DNA from: Siphonodentalium dalli
Taxonomy: Eukaryota > Mollusca > Scaphopoda > Gadilida > Siphonodentaliidae
Direction: 5' to 3'
Assembly: GCA_032622095.1 (NCBI GenBank)
Contig: CP136061.1
Location: forward strand, 41,919,797-41,983,796
Length of the DNA: 64,000 nt
Part shown: positions 46,901 to 54,519 of the stretch, piece after piece
Layout: every line of letters begins with the position of its first letter
Position numbering within the stretch: the stretch's first letter is position 1
The notes under the pieces: model-generated
Database searches by the model: none
The model's input: the letters and a program-made list of their open reading frames with translations, nothing else
Told to the model about the DNA's origin: nothing
Position numbers and translations under genes: made by a program

Positions 46901-48123
46901 ATAATATTCACTTCTTTCACTACTGGGTAGCACCTATTACCATATTAATACTCATCTCCTATGACATGTGCCATGAATAAAACAATAAACCAATCGCCAA
47001 ACAGTAGCATTGTAAAATGGCTGATTTATCGAAAGGGCACTCCAACTCACACATGATTAGACATGTAAATAACACCTGGACCATGTATAATCCTCCCACC
47101 TGTCGATACTATAAATACATTGAGATTAACTATTACATCAACATATTGATGCAGATATTAAAAACTTGTCCTAACATTATAATCAAACACAATGCTTTGG
47201 GCTTTCCTGAGACGAATGGCGATCAATATACCCTGTCACTAACTCGCGGCCATATTCAACCCACCGGGTCCGGTTCCGTTGTTTCATAGATTCATCCAGC
47301 CGCGGTTCCGTGGTTTTAGTGCTACAGGTCAAAGTCTTGGAGTAACATTTCCATATATGGAGCTTTTGAATTATTCATGACTTCCATATATGAAAAGCTA
47401 AGTAAAACCACGGAACCGGATCCAATATGGCCACGAGTTAGTGACACGGCGTATAGATTCAACTTCAATTGGGGAGTTGAAAAATCATTTGCAAACTTTC
47501 TTGCCAAATGAGAATATTTTTACTCGAGTTGCTAATTATTTTTTGTAGGCATTTGGCGTAACCTAACGTAATCATGCATCGCGCTGAATGGAGTAAAGTG
47601 ACAAACCGTTTAACCGATTTGGAATAGCATAGAAGAATATCCCACTTTGAGATCACGTTTTAGTTTGTTTCAAACGAAAGCTTGCTACTACTAGTATTCA
47701 TCCAACCCCAACGCATTAATCAAATCTGGACTCCAATGGCGTCAGTGTCTCTTATGTTAAATATTAGTTTAAATCATGTACATGTAGAACAATCACGGAT
47801 TGCAGTTACGATGCCCTTATTTTCTTCACGCAGTTTGTTAACCTAATTATTTTTACTTTCTTCATCAATATTACCATAATGCTTGGTGTGAAATATTAGA
47901 ATTCTTGTGATTTTCAGCGGATCTGTGGATTGACGGATATGATGGCGGTAGTGGTTGGACAGCATGGAACGGTAACTCTCTACCGTTTGCAGACTGGGGC
48001 AATGGACAACCTAAAAGAGGAGACGACTGCGTGAGAATTGGCCACGTGTCAGGGATGTACAAAATGACAAGCAGTGGGTGTGCCGACACGACGCCTGTGT
48101 ACAAATTCTACTGCAATAAGTAA
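25556..48123 (+). CDS. Secreted PAN + C-type lectin domain protein (four exons, perlucin-like)
   Basis: Exons 25556-25823, 33129-33179, 38842-39033 and 47918-48123 join in one frame (717 nt, 238 residues plus stop), every intron in phase 1. Order: signal peptide, PAN/Apple-like segment with paired Cys, a short acidic/Pro-Ala linker, then a full long-form CTLD with six Cys. Such proteins are secreted; in molluscs they act in innate recognition or shell/mucus matrix. The usual calcium/sugar motifs are absent: the EPN/QPD position reads QPK and the WND position reads YKM, so calcium-dependent sugar binding is doubtful. The gene spans about 22.6 kb because the introns are filled with transposons, including nested LINEs in the last intron. 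All coding pieces are free of stops, so it may well be functional. Confidence 0.75.
26325..26390 (+). repeat. Short repeat ending in GGGCAACGCCGGGTAAT
   Basis: The phrase AACCTGGGCAACGCCGGGTA followed by CTGCTAGTT resembles the 3' ends of non-LTR retroelements seen in many invertebrates. Only this short end is present. Confidence 0.3.
26430..27200. repeat. Dispersed repeat in lectin intron 1, with inverted copies beyond the gene
   Basis: The right half (27000-27200: CGCATTTAGAAGC..., CGGAATTCTGAGACGGT, AATATATTTTATATTATAAT) is the inverted copy of 48780-48970. The left half (TTTAAAAGTCGAACT twice) matches 50195-50225 inverted. 50085-50145 also matches. So parts of one element occur in intron 1 and, twice and inverted, 3' of the gene. 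Confidence 0.55.
27591..28954. mobile_element. 1.36-kb TIR element in lectin intron 1
   Basis: The inverted ends 27591-27654 and 28890-28954 match over about 64 bp (TAGTCCAAGTCTTCTCGTAC outermost, CCGGTCTTTAGTCC innermost) with very few differences, indicating a fairly recent insertion. The interior (27655-28889) has only short frames and no transposase motif. It splits a GC-richer region (27237-27580 and 28960-29480) that may be a single older repeat. Confidence 0.7.
28955..29480. other. GC-richer stretch with local duplication
   Basis: CNGGCCGGCGCTTGCATTGCGCTGA (29150) resembles CGCCGGCGCTTACATTGCGCTGA (27427). Open frames on both strands reach 90-115 codons but show no family features and overlap each other, so I treat them as chance. 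Confidence 0.4.
29651..29815. repeat. Solo terminus of the 4.8-kb foldback element
   Basis: GGTACCCTTGCACCCCTTGGGACTTAACTT... through GCGTCCATCATGGCCGCTGTTTTTCAGACCAGA matches the outermost 165 bp of the element at 17641, then the similarity ends abruptly. It shows the family is dispersed. Confidence 0.75.
29816..30412. other. Intron 1 sequence without recognised features
   Basis: Only short frames, and no repeat recognised elsewhere in the window. Confidence 0.3.
30413..30946. mobile_element. Foldback MITE, 534 bp
   Basis: TACCTTACTCGGATTTAAAT at 30413 is mirrored by ATTTAAATACGAGTAAGGTA at 30927-30946. Inside both ends, GCGCGAATTTAAAACTGAG-like words recur. No coding frame. Confidence 0.65.
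30991..31013. repeat. Solo terminus of the 15.8-kb piggyBac-type MITE family
   Basis: TTTTGTTGGGTAAAGGGTTAA equals the right terminus of the element at 15780-16173. No partner terminus was found nearby. Confidence 0.5.
31020..32180. other. Intron 1 sequence without recognised features
   Basis: Stop-rich; one 63-codon frame at 31740-31931 has no recognisable features. No repeat match found within the window. Confidence 0.3.
32184..32566. mobile_element. MITE with about 50-60 bp TIRs
   Basis: TGGCATGCCGATTCATATGT...TTTAGAATGGTCGAAA on the left is mirrored by TTTCGACCATTCTAAAACAT...ATGAATCGTAATGCCA on the right, followed inside on both by an ACTCGTAACTGA word. The 383-bp element lies in lectin intron 1. 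Confidence 0.65.
33129..33179 (+). CDS. Lectin exon 2: short linker
   Basis: A 51-nt exon between TTGCTTACAG and GTATGTG encodes G-SKEWTITEDENTPAAP and keeps phase 1 on both sides. It links the PAN-like segment to the CTLD. A small symmetric exon like this could be skipped without changing frame. Confidence 0.6.
33440..33740. repeat. Dispersed repeat copy, inverted relative to 61040-61440
   Basis: Shared phrases include ATTGTAAATATTTA, GGGACGCAACTATCT, ATCGCCGAAAATCTCAA and CACTTTGAGTAAGGTTATTC, in reverse complement at 61040-61380. The two copies are diverged. Confidence 0.55.
34435..34579. repeat. Long hairpin with CTCGCCAAAGGCTCG loop
   Basis: Stem ATCTACAAC...GTAAATTAGGTCTGGACC pairs with GGTCCAGACCTAATTTAC...GTTGTAGAT. 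The loop 34500-34514 is exactly the reverse complement of the loop of the hairpin at 16468-16608, although the stems share nothing. Confidence 0.8.
34640..35036. mobile_element. Foldback element around a CT microsatellite
   Basis: TCGGCCGATTTGACGGCATG at 34648 is mirrored by CATGCCGTCAAATCGGCC at 35007. The centre is a long CT dinucleotide run (34765-34922) with a few CC interruptions. The open frames on both strands through the run are artefacts of the microsatellite. Confidence 0.65.
34765..34922. repeat. (CT)n microsatellite, about 158 bp
   Basis: Nearly pure TC dinucleotide with four or five TCC interruptions. On the other strand it is GA, which may form triplex-prone DNA. Confidence 0.95.
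35548..36070 (+). mobile_element. CR1/L2-like LINE 3' end (reverse transcriptase C-terminus), decayed
   Basis: The frame from 35562 contains the typical thumb and C-terminal phrases of CR1/L2-group elements: LECVQRRATKMVPQLKEL, RFRGDMIETFKIL and TTRGHSLKYN. After a frame break near 35810 it continues with KRVVIPWNNLP and FKELFDSYFY to TGA 35962-35964. The 3' end is a short ATGATACTGATACTGATT microsatellite (about 36052), the usual tail of CR1-group elements. 5' truncated and frameshifted, so dead. It lies in lectin intron 2. Confidence 0.8.
36071..36560. other. Intron sequence without recognised features
   Basis: Only short frames. CAGAGTTCAGTCCCC and GGGACTGAACTCTGC (36200 and 36458) are inverted and bracket the stretch, as do TGCCTCAGAGA words, so it may be a small foldback element of about 320 bp. 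Confidence 0.45.
36567..37310. repeat. 49-bp satellite, about 15 copies
   Basis: GGGAAACATTGACTAGCGAA followed by TCGTATTCCATATGATTTAAAGTGGC repeats with a 49-bp period and few substitutions. ACATT/ACATTT length variants and TATGAT/TATTAT alternate, giving a hint of higher-order structure. Confidence 0.95.
37507..37608. repeat. 36-bp tandem repeat, nearly 3 copies
   Basis: AAGGTACTATAGACAGAATT followed by ACATCACCACATACC is repeated almost perfectly. Confidence 0.9.
37613..38228. mobile_element. MITE family A copy 3, left arm of an inverted pair
   Basis: TTAAAGGGATACTGT begins at 37719 and the interior follows copies 1 and 2 to about 38228. The stretch 37613-37953 is also the inverted copy of 40625-40935, including sequence outside the MITE terminus (CTGGAAGATACTAAAAA). 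A further A-family end-like piece (ATTACCGGGAACGTATTGAA) appears at 38703, suggesting 38229-38690 interrupts this copy. Confidence 0.6.
38842..39033 (+). CDS. Lectin exon 3: first half of the CTLD
   Basis: The exon follows TGTGATTTTAG and ends at CAG/GTGAGC. It encodes A-C-D-P-G-Y, then Q-Y-C, S-T-C and the helix region E-G-G-H-V-I-T-I-E-S, carrying the first three CTLD cysteines. Its last 25 bases plus the donor site are reiterated in the minisatellite that begins here, an arrangement described under findings. Confidence 0.75.
39005..40070. repeat. Minisatellite reiterating an exon end and its 5' splice site
   Basis: About 19 units of 52-62 bp, each with CTACTAACAGTGGGCCACAG then CACAGGTGAGCTATTAATAG and TCACAAACCACAGTGACTG or a shorter form. 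The first unit is the authentic end of lectin exon 3 with its GT donor. Roughly ten units keep CAGGTGAGC. The array reappears at 42309-42333 and 46468-46590, on either side of a LINE insertion. Confidence 0.9.
40262..40442. repeat. 44-bp tandem repeat, 4 copies
   Basis: ATAACCNCANNACATGTGGA followed by GTGATTACAGNGTGTGCAGTATAT starts at about 40266, 40309, 40353 and 40398. Confidence 0.9.
40443..40632. repeat. Palindrome with duplicated right arm
   Basis: CACAGTCGAGTCATGTAGTC continuing CAAACATATTCAACGC is mirrored at 40505-40540 and again at 40573-40608, and outer AGGATATGCTGATACACAGT pairs with TGTGTATCAGCATATCC. A long hairpin with one tandem arm duplication. Confidence 0.75.
40625..40935. 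mobile_element. MITE family A copy 4, inverted partial copy
   Basis: Reverse complement of 37613-37953, including AGTATCCCTTTAA at the MITE end. It closes a 3.3-kb segment (37613-40935) that contains lectin exon 3 and the minisatellite. Confidence 0.65.
41280..42040. repeat. Diverged direct duplication, about 430-bp spacing
   Basis: CGCAAGCATATGNNNGCACTT, TGACACNATATCAACA, ACACAACACCGCA, ACTGTTGTCAGTATATCNGACGA and AAGGATAGCACNATC occur in the same order at 41417-41560 and 41850-41995, with a third start at 41297. Non-coding. Confidence 0.65.
44798..46403 (-). mobile_element. CR1/Jockey-group LINE, 5' truncated, inserted in the Tx1-like LINE
   Basis: A 1606-bp insert flanked by the 12-bp target duplication AGCTAATTTGTA (44786-44797 and 46404-46415). 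It encodes the end of a reverse transcriptase: LEDYLTNRKQRV, VTQG, then a TAA (46310-46312) where Ser is usual, ILGPFLFLIYIND, the intact catalytic MYADDT (about 46225-46240), the thumb region and a C-terminal Cys-rich CPCNLDIEDANHYFHVCPLF. From 46240 to 45056 there is no stop. 5' truncation is typical of LINE insertion. With one nonsense codon it is younger than its host element. Confidence 0.85.
45056..46240 (-). pseudogene. Reverse transcriptase 3' part of the inserted LINE
   Basis: A 394-codon frame beginning at the Met of MYADDT. It is not an independent gene: the start is internal to the catalytic box and the frame continues upstream past one stop to the truncation point. Contains GLEFQSNLKWNKQI, PILDYADVVWD and the C-terminal zinc knuckle-like motif, all usual for LINE reverse transcriptases. 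Confidence 0.85.
46468..46590. repeat. Right-hand remainder of the lectin minisatellite
   Basis: Two to three units with CTACTAACAGTGGGCCACAA, CACNNGTGAGCTATTAATAG. They continue the array interrupted by the Tx1-like LINE. Confidence 0.85.
46600..47225. other. Intron 3 sequence without recognised features
   Basis: AT-rich. A 90-codon frame from 47017 overlaps the following foldback element and has no family features. Confidence 0.3.
47228..47454. mobile_element. Foldback MITE, 227 bp
   Basis: ATACCCTGTCACTAACTCG and GGCCATATT...GGNTCCGGTTCCGT on the left pair with ACGGAACCGGATCC...AATATGGCC and CGAGTTAGTGACACGGCGTAT on the right. Short inner palindromes (GGTTCCGTGGTTTTA/TAAAACCACGGAACC) extend the stem. 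Confidence 0.65.
47918..48123 (+). CDS. Lectin exon 4: second half of the CTLD and stop
   Basis: After TTGTGATTTTCAG the frame encodes A-D-L-W-I-D-G-Y-D-G, then W-G-N-G-Q-P-K-R-G-D-D-C, S-G-C and F-Y-C-N-K before TAA at 48121-48123. WIDG corresponds to the WIGL motif. QPK stands at the EPN/QPD site and there is no WND, so calcium-dependent sugar binding is unlikely. Cysteines 4-6 of the domain are present. Confidence 0.8.
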
Positions 48124-48321
48124 TCATCAGGAACTGTCGAATGAGCTGAGTTTGATGTGATGATAAACCTGTAACAGACAAACAGAGTACACGTCAGTTT
48201 ACAAATACACATGTGTCTGTGTTTCCTCCATTAATGAAGAGTTCACAGAGATACACGTGTAACACATTTACAATTGGAAACGAACGGAACACATACAATA
48301 CGAAGCATACTGATACATACA

Positions 48322-48490
48322 TGTTATCGCTGCAGTGAATTGATCTGGGCGTAGTATCACGCCAAATTGAAGAGGTCAGATCGCTGTATCAAACAAGCCG
48401 CCGCGGGCGTTGAGTTTGATCCAATGCTCTGACCCTCTTTAACGAGACGTGATGAGAAGCCCAGATCAATTCACTGAAACAATAACATGT
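48322..48490. mobile_element. Foldback MITE after the lectin gene
   Basis: GCAGTGAATTGATCTGGGC (48332) pairs with GCCCAGATCAATTCACTG (48459); outer ATGTTAT and ATAACAT also pair, as do AGAGGTCAGATCG and TGCTCTGACCCTCT inside. It lies in the lectin 3' UTR or just after it. Confidence 0.65.
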
Positions 48491-48581
48491 TTGTAATATG
48501 ACAAGCTTTTCATTTAAAAAGCACAAGTTATGTCATTAATTATGAAATGAAACCACATGTAGGCCACTAGCTAGCAACGAA

Positions 48582-48587
48582 AATAAA
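48582..48587 (+). promoter_or_regulatory. Candidate polyadenylation signal of the lectin gene
   Basis: AATAAA occurs 459 bp after the lectin stop; a second (48609: AATAAATA) follows shortly. If used, the 3' UTR contains the foldback MITE at 48322-48490. Confidence 0.35.
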
Positions 48588-48779
48588 GAAGGAACTGTTT
48601 TTGTATAATAAATATTCCTGCTTTTTACGGACATGCCCAGTATGCGAGATAGAGAAGGGTTGTATGGCATCGGATCAAACTGTAGCTGATCCGATGGTTG
48701 GGAAATGATCGCTTTACTATGCTAGTATTGGGGAAAGAAAAACGATAGTCATATTATAACAAGAAAACCATAGTCAGAA

Positions 48780-48970
48780 ATGGTAACGCCACCAAGATCG
48801 TATTATTAGTCATAAATATAAATCATAATATAAAATATATTGGTTACATGAATGGACCGCCTCAGAATTCCGTTAAGACAAGTAATTCTTCAAATTATTA
48901 CAATGAACTACGGCTTATAAATTACTGCAGGTTTCTCATTCGCCACACCAGAATGCTTCTAAATGCGGAT
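48780..48970. repeat. Inverted copy of the lectin intron 1 repeat (27000-27200)
   Basis: GGTAACGCCACCAAGATC, ATAATATAAAATATATTG, CTCAGAATTCCGTTAA and CTGCAGGTTTCTCATTC appear in the same order as the reverse complement of 27010-27195. A third partial copy is at 50085-50145. Confidence 0.6.
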
Positions 48971-49239
48971 CAAAGCTAAGAGTGCATGGCACATGCAGCC
49001 ATTGTTCATAGACATTTTACAGATAGCGAGAATGATGCATGCTGGGAACGAAAGTATCCACAGCAAAGCCATGTGCTTACGGAGGCATGCGTTTATTATA
49101 GGGGATTTATGGTGGGCCTATAAAACTAATTATAACTTTGTTATCTGTCATAGTTTATGCGTGAAATTTTAAACATATATACCATGGACATATACCCCTT
49201 CCAGAATGTTGAAAAACATTTTCAGTTGCTCATCGTATT

Positions 49240-49997
49240 TTTATAGACGAAATAGTCCGAAATTTCAGAAAATTGCGCTAACTGCTCAATGTTTTAATGT
49301 GTTACAAAACGTCTGATAAAAATAGTTCTATCGGGAATATTCACACCATTTTTTTTTTCAGAGAACAAAGAGTAAACATAGTCCTATCGGGATATCGTAA
49401 AGGAGATTAATTAAAACCCTCAGACTGCCGAAACTGACGACATTAAATTCGCTTTTTCGTGTCCCACGGAAATGAAACGTGTCTGTCCATTGATCACGTT
49501 ATTTATTTGACATAGTATTTTTTTTCTGTTGTATTTGAACACTTGTTGCACGTGCAGGCTGCACGATCATAATAACTTCAACCGATAAGCGCCGACTGAT
49601 ACCCGCGCAACAGTTTGTCTCAAATAAATTGTTATCAAAACGCAGGTTTATGGCCGCGGACATAAGCCGATTAAGTGTAATGTAATTTATCCATGAACTT
49701 GACTGAAAAATTGTGATTCTATCACCATTAGCCACGAAAATGGGACCTCTAAACAGGCAAGTTTGATTTTCGGGGGACACAAACAAGCGAATTTATTGTC
49801 GGCAGTTTCGGCAGTCTGAGGGTTAATTAATCCCGAATTAAACGGAACTACTTTACGATAGTCCGATAGGACTATGTTTACTCTATGCATGTTCTCTGAA
49901 AAAATTGTGTGAATATTCCAGATAGAACTCTTTTTATCAGACGCTGTGTAACACCTTAAAACATTGAGCAGTTATAGCGCAAACCGAAATGTGTTGT
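49240..49997. mobile_element. Foldback element with 200-bp arms
   Basis: Arms 49240-49437 and 49797-49997 are inverted copies sharing AAAACGTCTGATAAAAATAG, ACATAGTCCTATCGG and CCCTCAGACTGCCGAAACTG (or complements). The 360-bp centre has no clear coding frame. Confidence 0.7.
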
Positions 49998-50451
49998 CTT
50001 GCAAGATATCCCACCGCTTTAGCTAAATTTACCTTCCTACAATATCCATAAAGAGGATCATATATTATATACCCACGGTTTTAATTATAGAATATAAAAT
50101 ATATTGGTTTCGCGAATGACCAACTCAGAATTCCGTTAAAATAACAATAACAACCAGCACCTATAACGAACCGTTTTACTGGACTTGGCCTACTGGTCGC
50201 GTAGTTCCGACTTTTAAATAAACGGAATTTCCAACTCTATAAATAAATAAAAGCCCCACAATGCATTCGCCCTGTACAATCACCCAGTGAATTATCGATC
50301 GACCATGCGATATCAAAAAAAACAAAAGCTAGAAACACCACACTACGGTGGCGTAATAAAGTCACATATTAGGTACAGCAGAATATTTCAGTATATAGCA
50401 GAGTAAAAATAAAACAGCGCAATATCGTGATCACATTGAAGACTGGACCAT

Positions 50452-51093
50452 CTCGTGTAGCCTGTTGGACATTGATCGTCATCAGTGTTACTAATCCACG
50501 GGGTAATTAGGCCGGACCAACTCGTGTAGCCTGTTGGAAATTTATCGTCATCACTGTTACTAATCCACGGGGTAATTAGGCCATATCGTGTAGCCTGTTG
50601 GACATTGATCGTCATCATTGTTACTAATCCACGGGGTAATTAGGCCATCTCGTGTAGCCTGTTGGACATTGGTCGTCATCACTGTTACTAATTCACGGGG
50701 TAATTAGGCCATCTCGTGTAGCCTGTTGGACATTGGTCGTCATCACTGTTACTAATTCACGGGGTAATTAGGCCATCTCGTGTAGCCTGTTGGACATTGA
50801 TCGTCATCATTGTTACTAATCCACGGGGTAATTAGGCCATCTCGTGTAGCCTGTTGGACATTGATCGTCATCAGTGTTACTAATCCACGGGGTAATTAGG
50901 CCATCTCGTGTAGCCTGTTGGACATTGATCGTCATCACTGTTACTAATCCACGGGGTAATTAGGCCATCTCGTGTAGCCTGTTGGACATTGGTCGTCATC
51001 ACTGTTACTAATCCACGGGGTAATTAGGCCATCTCGTGTAGCCTGTTGGACATTGATCGTCATCAGTGTTACTACTCCACGGGGTAATTAGGC
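50452..51093. repeat. 64-bp satellite, about 10 copies
   Basis: CTCGTGTAGCCTGTTGGACA followed by TTGATCGTCATCACTGTTAC and TAATCCACGGGGTAATTAGG repeats every 64 bp with little divergence (69 bp once, from a GGACCAA insertion). Confidence 0.95.
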
Positions 51094-51693
51094 CACTGTG
51101 TATATGTTGATATATGGATTATTATTTTTAAAGATAGGGTGGGAGGAAGGAAACAAATAAAAAAGAAATTTGTTTTATTTATATTTTTCATTTTATCAAA
51201 AAATCAGGTAGGAAGCTCAAATAAAAGCCTTAATTGAATGCAATACATAATACATATCAATTGGGATGTAAAGGTGACATGAGTCTGTAGTACAGGCGAA
51301 TTCATTTAAGGTCTTTGTGAGTATTTGCAAAGTATGCTATGGTTGCAATTGTTCAGAATAGTTTCTTCTATTTCGTGTGTACGAGGGAATTCCCAAATTA
51401 CAGGCGATCAGAAATAGTTTTTCATGATATTCTGGCCATTCTCGATAACTATTATTTCTAAAAAAAAAAATTGTTACATGACAAAGCGGAAATAAAATAT
51501 GAGCATTTTTTCTATTTTGGTGTTGTTTTCCTGGGTGGAGGACCTGTAGACCAACAGAATAAAATATGGGCTTATATTATATATCATGCCATGAATCTCT
51601 ACTCTGGCTGACGCCAGTAGAGATCATATTCCACCAGTACAAAACCTGGGAAATGTTTGATGTTCTGATCCGTTGTAATAGGGAACACGGAGG

Positions 51694-51748
<55 letters not shown>
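51694..51748. repeat. (TA)n microsatellite
   Basis: About 27 TA units, directly followed by TAACTCACGTGACTTTCTCG, which is the inverted counterpart of the centre of the palindrome at 52500-52560. Confidence 0.9.
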
Positions 51749-51752
<4 letters not shown>

Positions 51753-51807
51753 CTCACGTGACTTTCTCGCATTCTGATTGGCTGCACAATGCATTACTAT
51801 TATATAT

Positions 51808-51942
51808 ATAATGAATGGCTTGGAGTTGACTATGCCAAAATAGTGGTCCTCGATGAGGAATAGTCCACGAGCCGCAGGCGAGTGGACTATTCCTCCTCGA
51901 GGACCACTATTTTGGCATAGTCAACGACAAGACATTCATTAT
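51808..51942. repeat. Long hairpin with CGAGCCGCAGGCGAG loop
   Basis: GTTGACTATGCCAAAATAGT plus GGTCCTCG on the left pairs exactly with CGAGGACCACTATTTTGGCA plus TAGTCAAC on the right. The loop at 51868-51882 is CGAGCCGCAGGCGAG, the same core as at 16531 and 34500 apart from the central three bases. Confidence 0.85.
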
Positions 51943-51959
51943 TTATTATATTATATCGA

Positions 51960-53000
51960 ACATTTGTGCCAATTCTCACACAATTTCTGAGTCTGATTTT
52001 GTCACATTTTTATTTACCTTGAATTTTGGAAATCGGTCTCAGATTTTACAATTTACGGCAATATTTTGACGATGGCAGGGGAGCACAACTATGTTATTAG
52101 TTACATCTAACAGCATTTTTCCATGAATCATTTCTATAAATACGTCATTAGCAAAGACATTTTGGCGAAATTTTAGAAGTCAACTTGTTTAACTTCGATT
52201 AACCGGAAAAGGAAATTATAAATAACGTCCACTGACATTGCAAAATTAGGACTAGCCGCTTGCCAACTAAACGGACAAACTATGAAATACATTGGCTTGA
52301 TATCATCGGACATTTGTAAGATCATTGCAATCCATCAATAAATCTAATGATATACCGATATTGCAACAAATATCACACAAGGTATTGTTTAAGATTGGCC
52401 GTATCTTCAGGCGGCAGCCCGATTTCGCGAAATGAGTTTGTTACTATAAATAGAAAAAGAATAGTAGGCATGTAGGAATCCTACTGGGGTACTATCGTAA
52501 AACAGTATAGCAGTGTGCGGCCAATCAGAATGCGAGAAAGTCACGTGAGATATAATATATCACGATAGTACCCCAGTAAGATTCCGACATGTCTACTATT
52601 CTTTTTCTATTTATAATAACAAACTCATTTCTCGAAATCGGGTTGACGCCTGAAGATACGGCCAATCTTAAACTATACCTTGTACGATAACTTGCAATAT
52701 TGGTATATCATTAGATTTATTGGTGAATTGTAATGATCTTACAAATGTCCGATCATTGCTATCCAGTGTATTTAATAGTTTGTCCGTTTAGTTGGCAAGC
52801 GGCAAGTCCTAATTTTGTAATACCAGTGGACGTTATTTCCGTTTTAATCGAAGTTAAGCAAGTTAACTTCTAAAATGTCGCCAAAATGTCTTTTCTAATT
52901 ACGTATTTATAGAAATAAATGCATGAATCACGAAGAGATGATGTTAGATGTAACTAATATGATTACGTCAGTACGTATGGACAACCCAAAATACGTACAT
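51960..53000. mobile_element. Long inverted repeat (about 450-bp arms)
   Basis: The arms 52070-52495 and 52560-52985 are inverted copies (TTAAGATTGGCCGTATCTTC, AAGAATAGTAGNCATGTNGG, CGCTTGCCAACTAAACGGAC and complements). The centre GCCAATCAGAATGCGAGAAA-GTCACGTGA also occurs inverted at 51752-51785, so a smaller unit spans 51750-52560. No coding frame survives. It may be a non-autonomous foldback element. Confidence 0.7.
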
Positions 53001-53104
53001 TCATATATACAATGATAAATGTATGTTTCATGGGAGTGCCTGTATTTCCACCAACTTGGGATATATGACCACGTCAGTACATATGGACGGCGACGTGTAT
53101 ATAT

Positions 53105-53775
53105 TCCGAAGGTTCGCTATTCCGAAGGTTCACTATTTTTGTTATTTTGAAGTTTAATTCCATATTCTAAAGTGTTGAGAGTGTTCTTTATCATAAGACT
53201 CTTTTTATGAAGGAAATAACTTAAAACATTGAAACAATAAATGTAAATCTTGAAATTTAATGTCACGCCACGCAGCCCACACAATTGCTTTGTTTCCATG
53301 ACGTTATATTGCAAGAGGCAAGAATACGCCAGCTAAAGGCGGTTTATAACAGTGGGGCTATAACGCTTAATGAATACTGGAGCGCCATAACATACTGCGT
53401 AGCAGAATATCGCAGAATAGATGGGTAAGAGATGAACTTAAATGCAATTGTGACTTTGTATTGACTTTAAAGGCCCACTTAATTTTCACATCACTGAATT
53501 CGTCTGTGTCTCAGAAGATGTACATAGAGAAATAGAAAACAGCTGAAATCACACCCCCCCCCCCCCGGTTATGGCTCCCAGAATGCAACATAATTCAAGC
53601 TAGAAAAAGGAATTTTCAATGGAAGGGGAATAACTCTATCTTTAAAATATAGAGTTATTCCCCCCTCCATTGATAATAATACACTTTGCACAACAAAGCC
53701 AGATGAAACTGTAGCACAAAAACACGTCAGCAACTCTACAAAAACACGTTCACAGTTTATTACACTGGATAAGTT
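53105..53775. mobile_element. Inverted copy of the 9.05-9.93 kb composite repeat
   Basis: Begins with TTCCGAAGGTTCGCTATTCC (two 16-bp units) and continues through GAATACGCCAGCTAAAGGC, ACTGGAGCGCC and a TTAA-flanked MITE. Related to 9050-9930 in reverse complement. Confidence 0.65.
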
Positions 53776-53880
53776 GATAATACAATGTTAGAGAGCTTCC
53801 TATTTCAAATGCATGGTATACTATATGACATATATTTTATATATGTGATCTGGGGGTTCGAAAATTGAGTGGGCCTTTAA
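53467..53880. mobile_element. TTAA-flanked MITE with central hairpin
   Basis: TTAAAGGCCCACTTAATTTT at 53467 is mirrored by AAAATTGAGTGGGCCTTTAA at 53861-53880, with TTAA at both edges. The centre (53620-53690) is a hairpin of GGAATAACTCTATCTTTA and its complement, shared with 9167-9240. 414 bp. Confidence 0.75.
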
Positions 53881-54191
53881 TGCTGATGTTTCTTTCAAAC
53901 ACAGATTGCCAGATCGGACAGACTGTATCACTTAGACTCTTACATGTAGCTTATTTCAGTCATGCAGTCATCGTGTTTTCAACTTTCCATAATAAATGAT
54001 AAACTGATACTGTCTTTTTGCTATTAATAACCGACATCTGGGACAATTTGGGAATTAGAATGGGTGTGTATAAATGTACTATATGTGAATACTAGCTTAA
54101 TAGTATTTTTCATTCCTCGTGTGGTTTTTGTGCGGAGGGGGGGGGGGGTACAACTTTTAATTCATTTCTGGTTAAATACGCCCAGAATAGA

Positions 54192-54300
54192 AAACCTTCA
54201 GAATAGCAAACCTTCGGAATAACGAACCTTTGAATAGTGAACCTTCGGAATAATGAACCTTCGGAATATGGAACCTTTGGAATAATGAACCCGATCCTGT
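54192..54300. repeat. 16-bp tandem repeat (third locus)
   Basis: Six or seven diverged units of AACCTTCGGAATANNG, the unit also found at 9817-9928 and, as two units, at 53107-53140. Confidence 0.8.
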
Positions 54301-54519
54301 ATGAACAGCCCACGACACGTCCATCAATAAATGTATACATGTTTCATGGGACTGTTTATATATACATATAAGACTGGAGTCAAGTTGAGACCAACATGTC
54401 TTTTTCTAAATTTTTATTTAAACAAATTTAAATGAATAAAAAACCTATGTGAATATATATTTAGGTACAATATAAACCTATTTGCAAGAGAATATGTTGC
54501 AGCACCAGATATTATAAGT

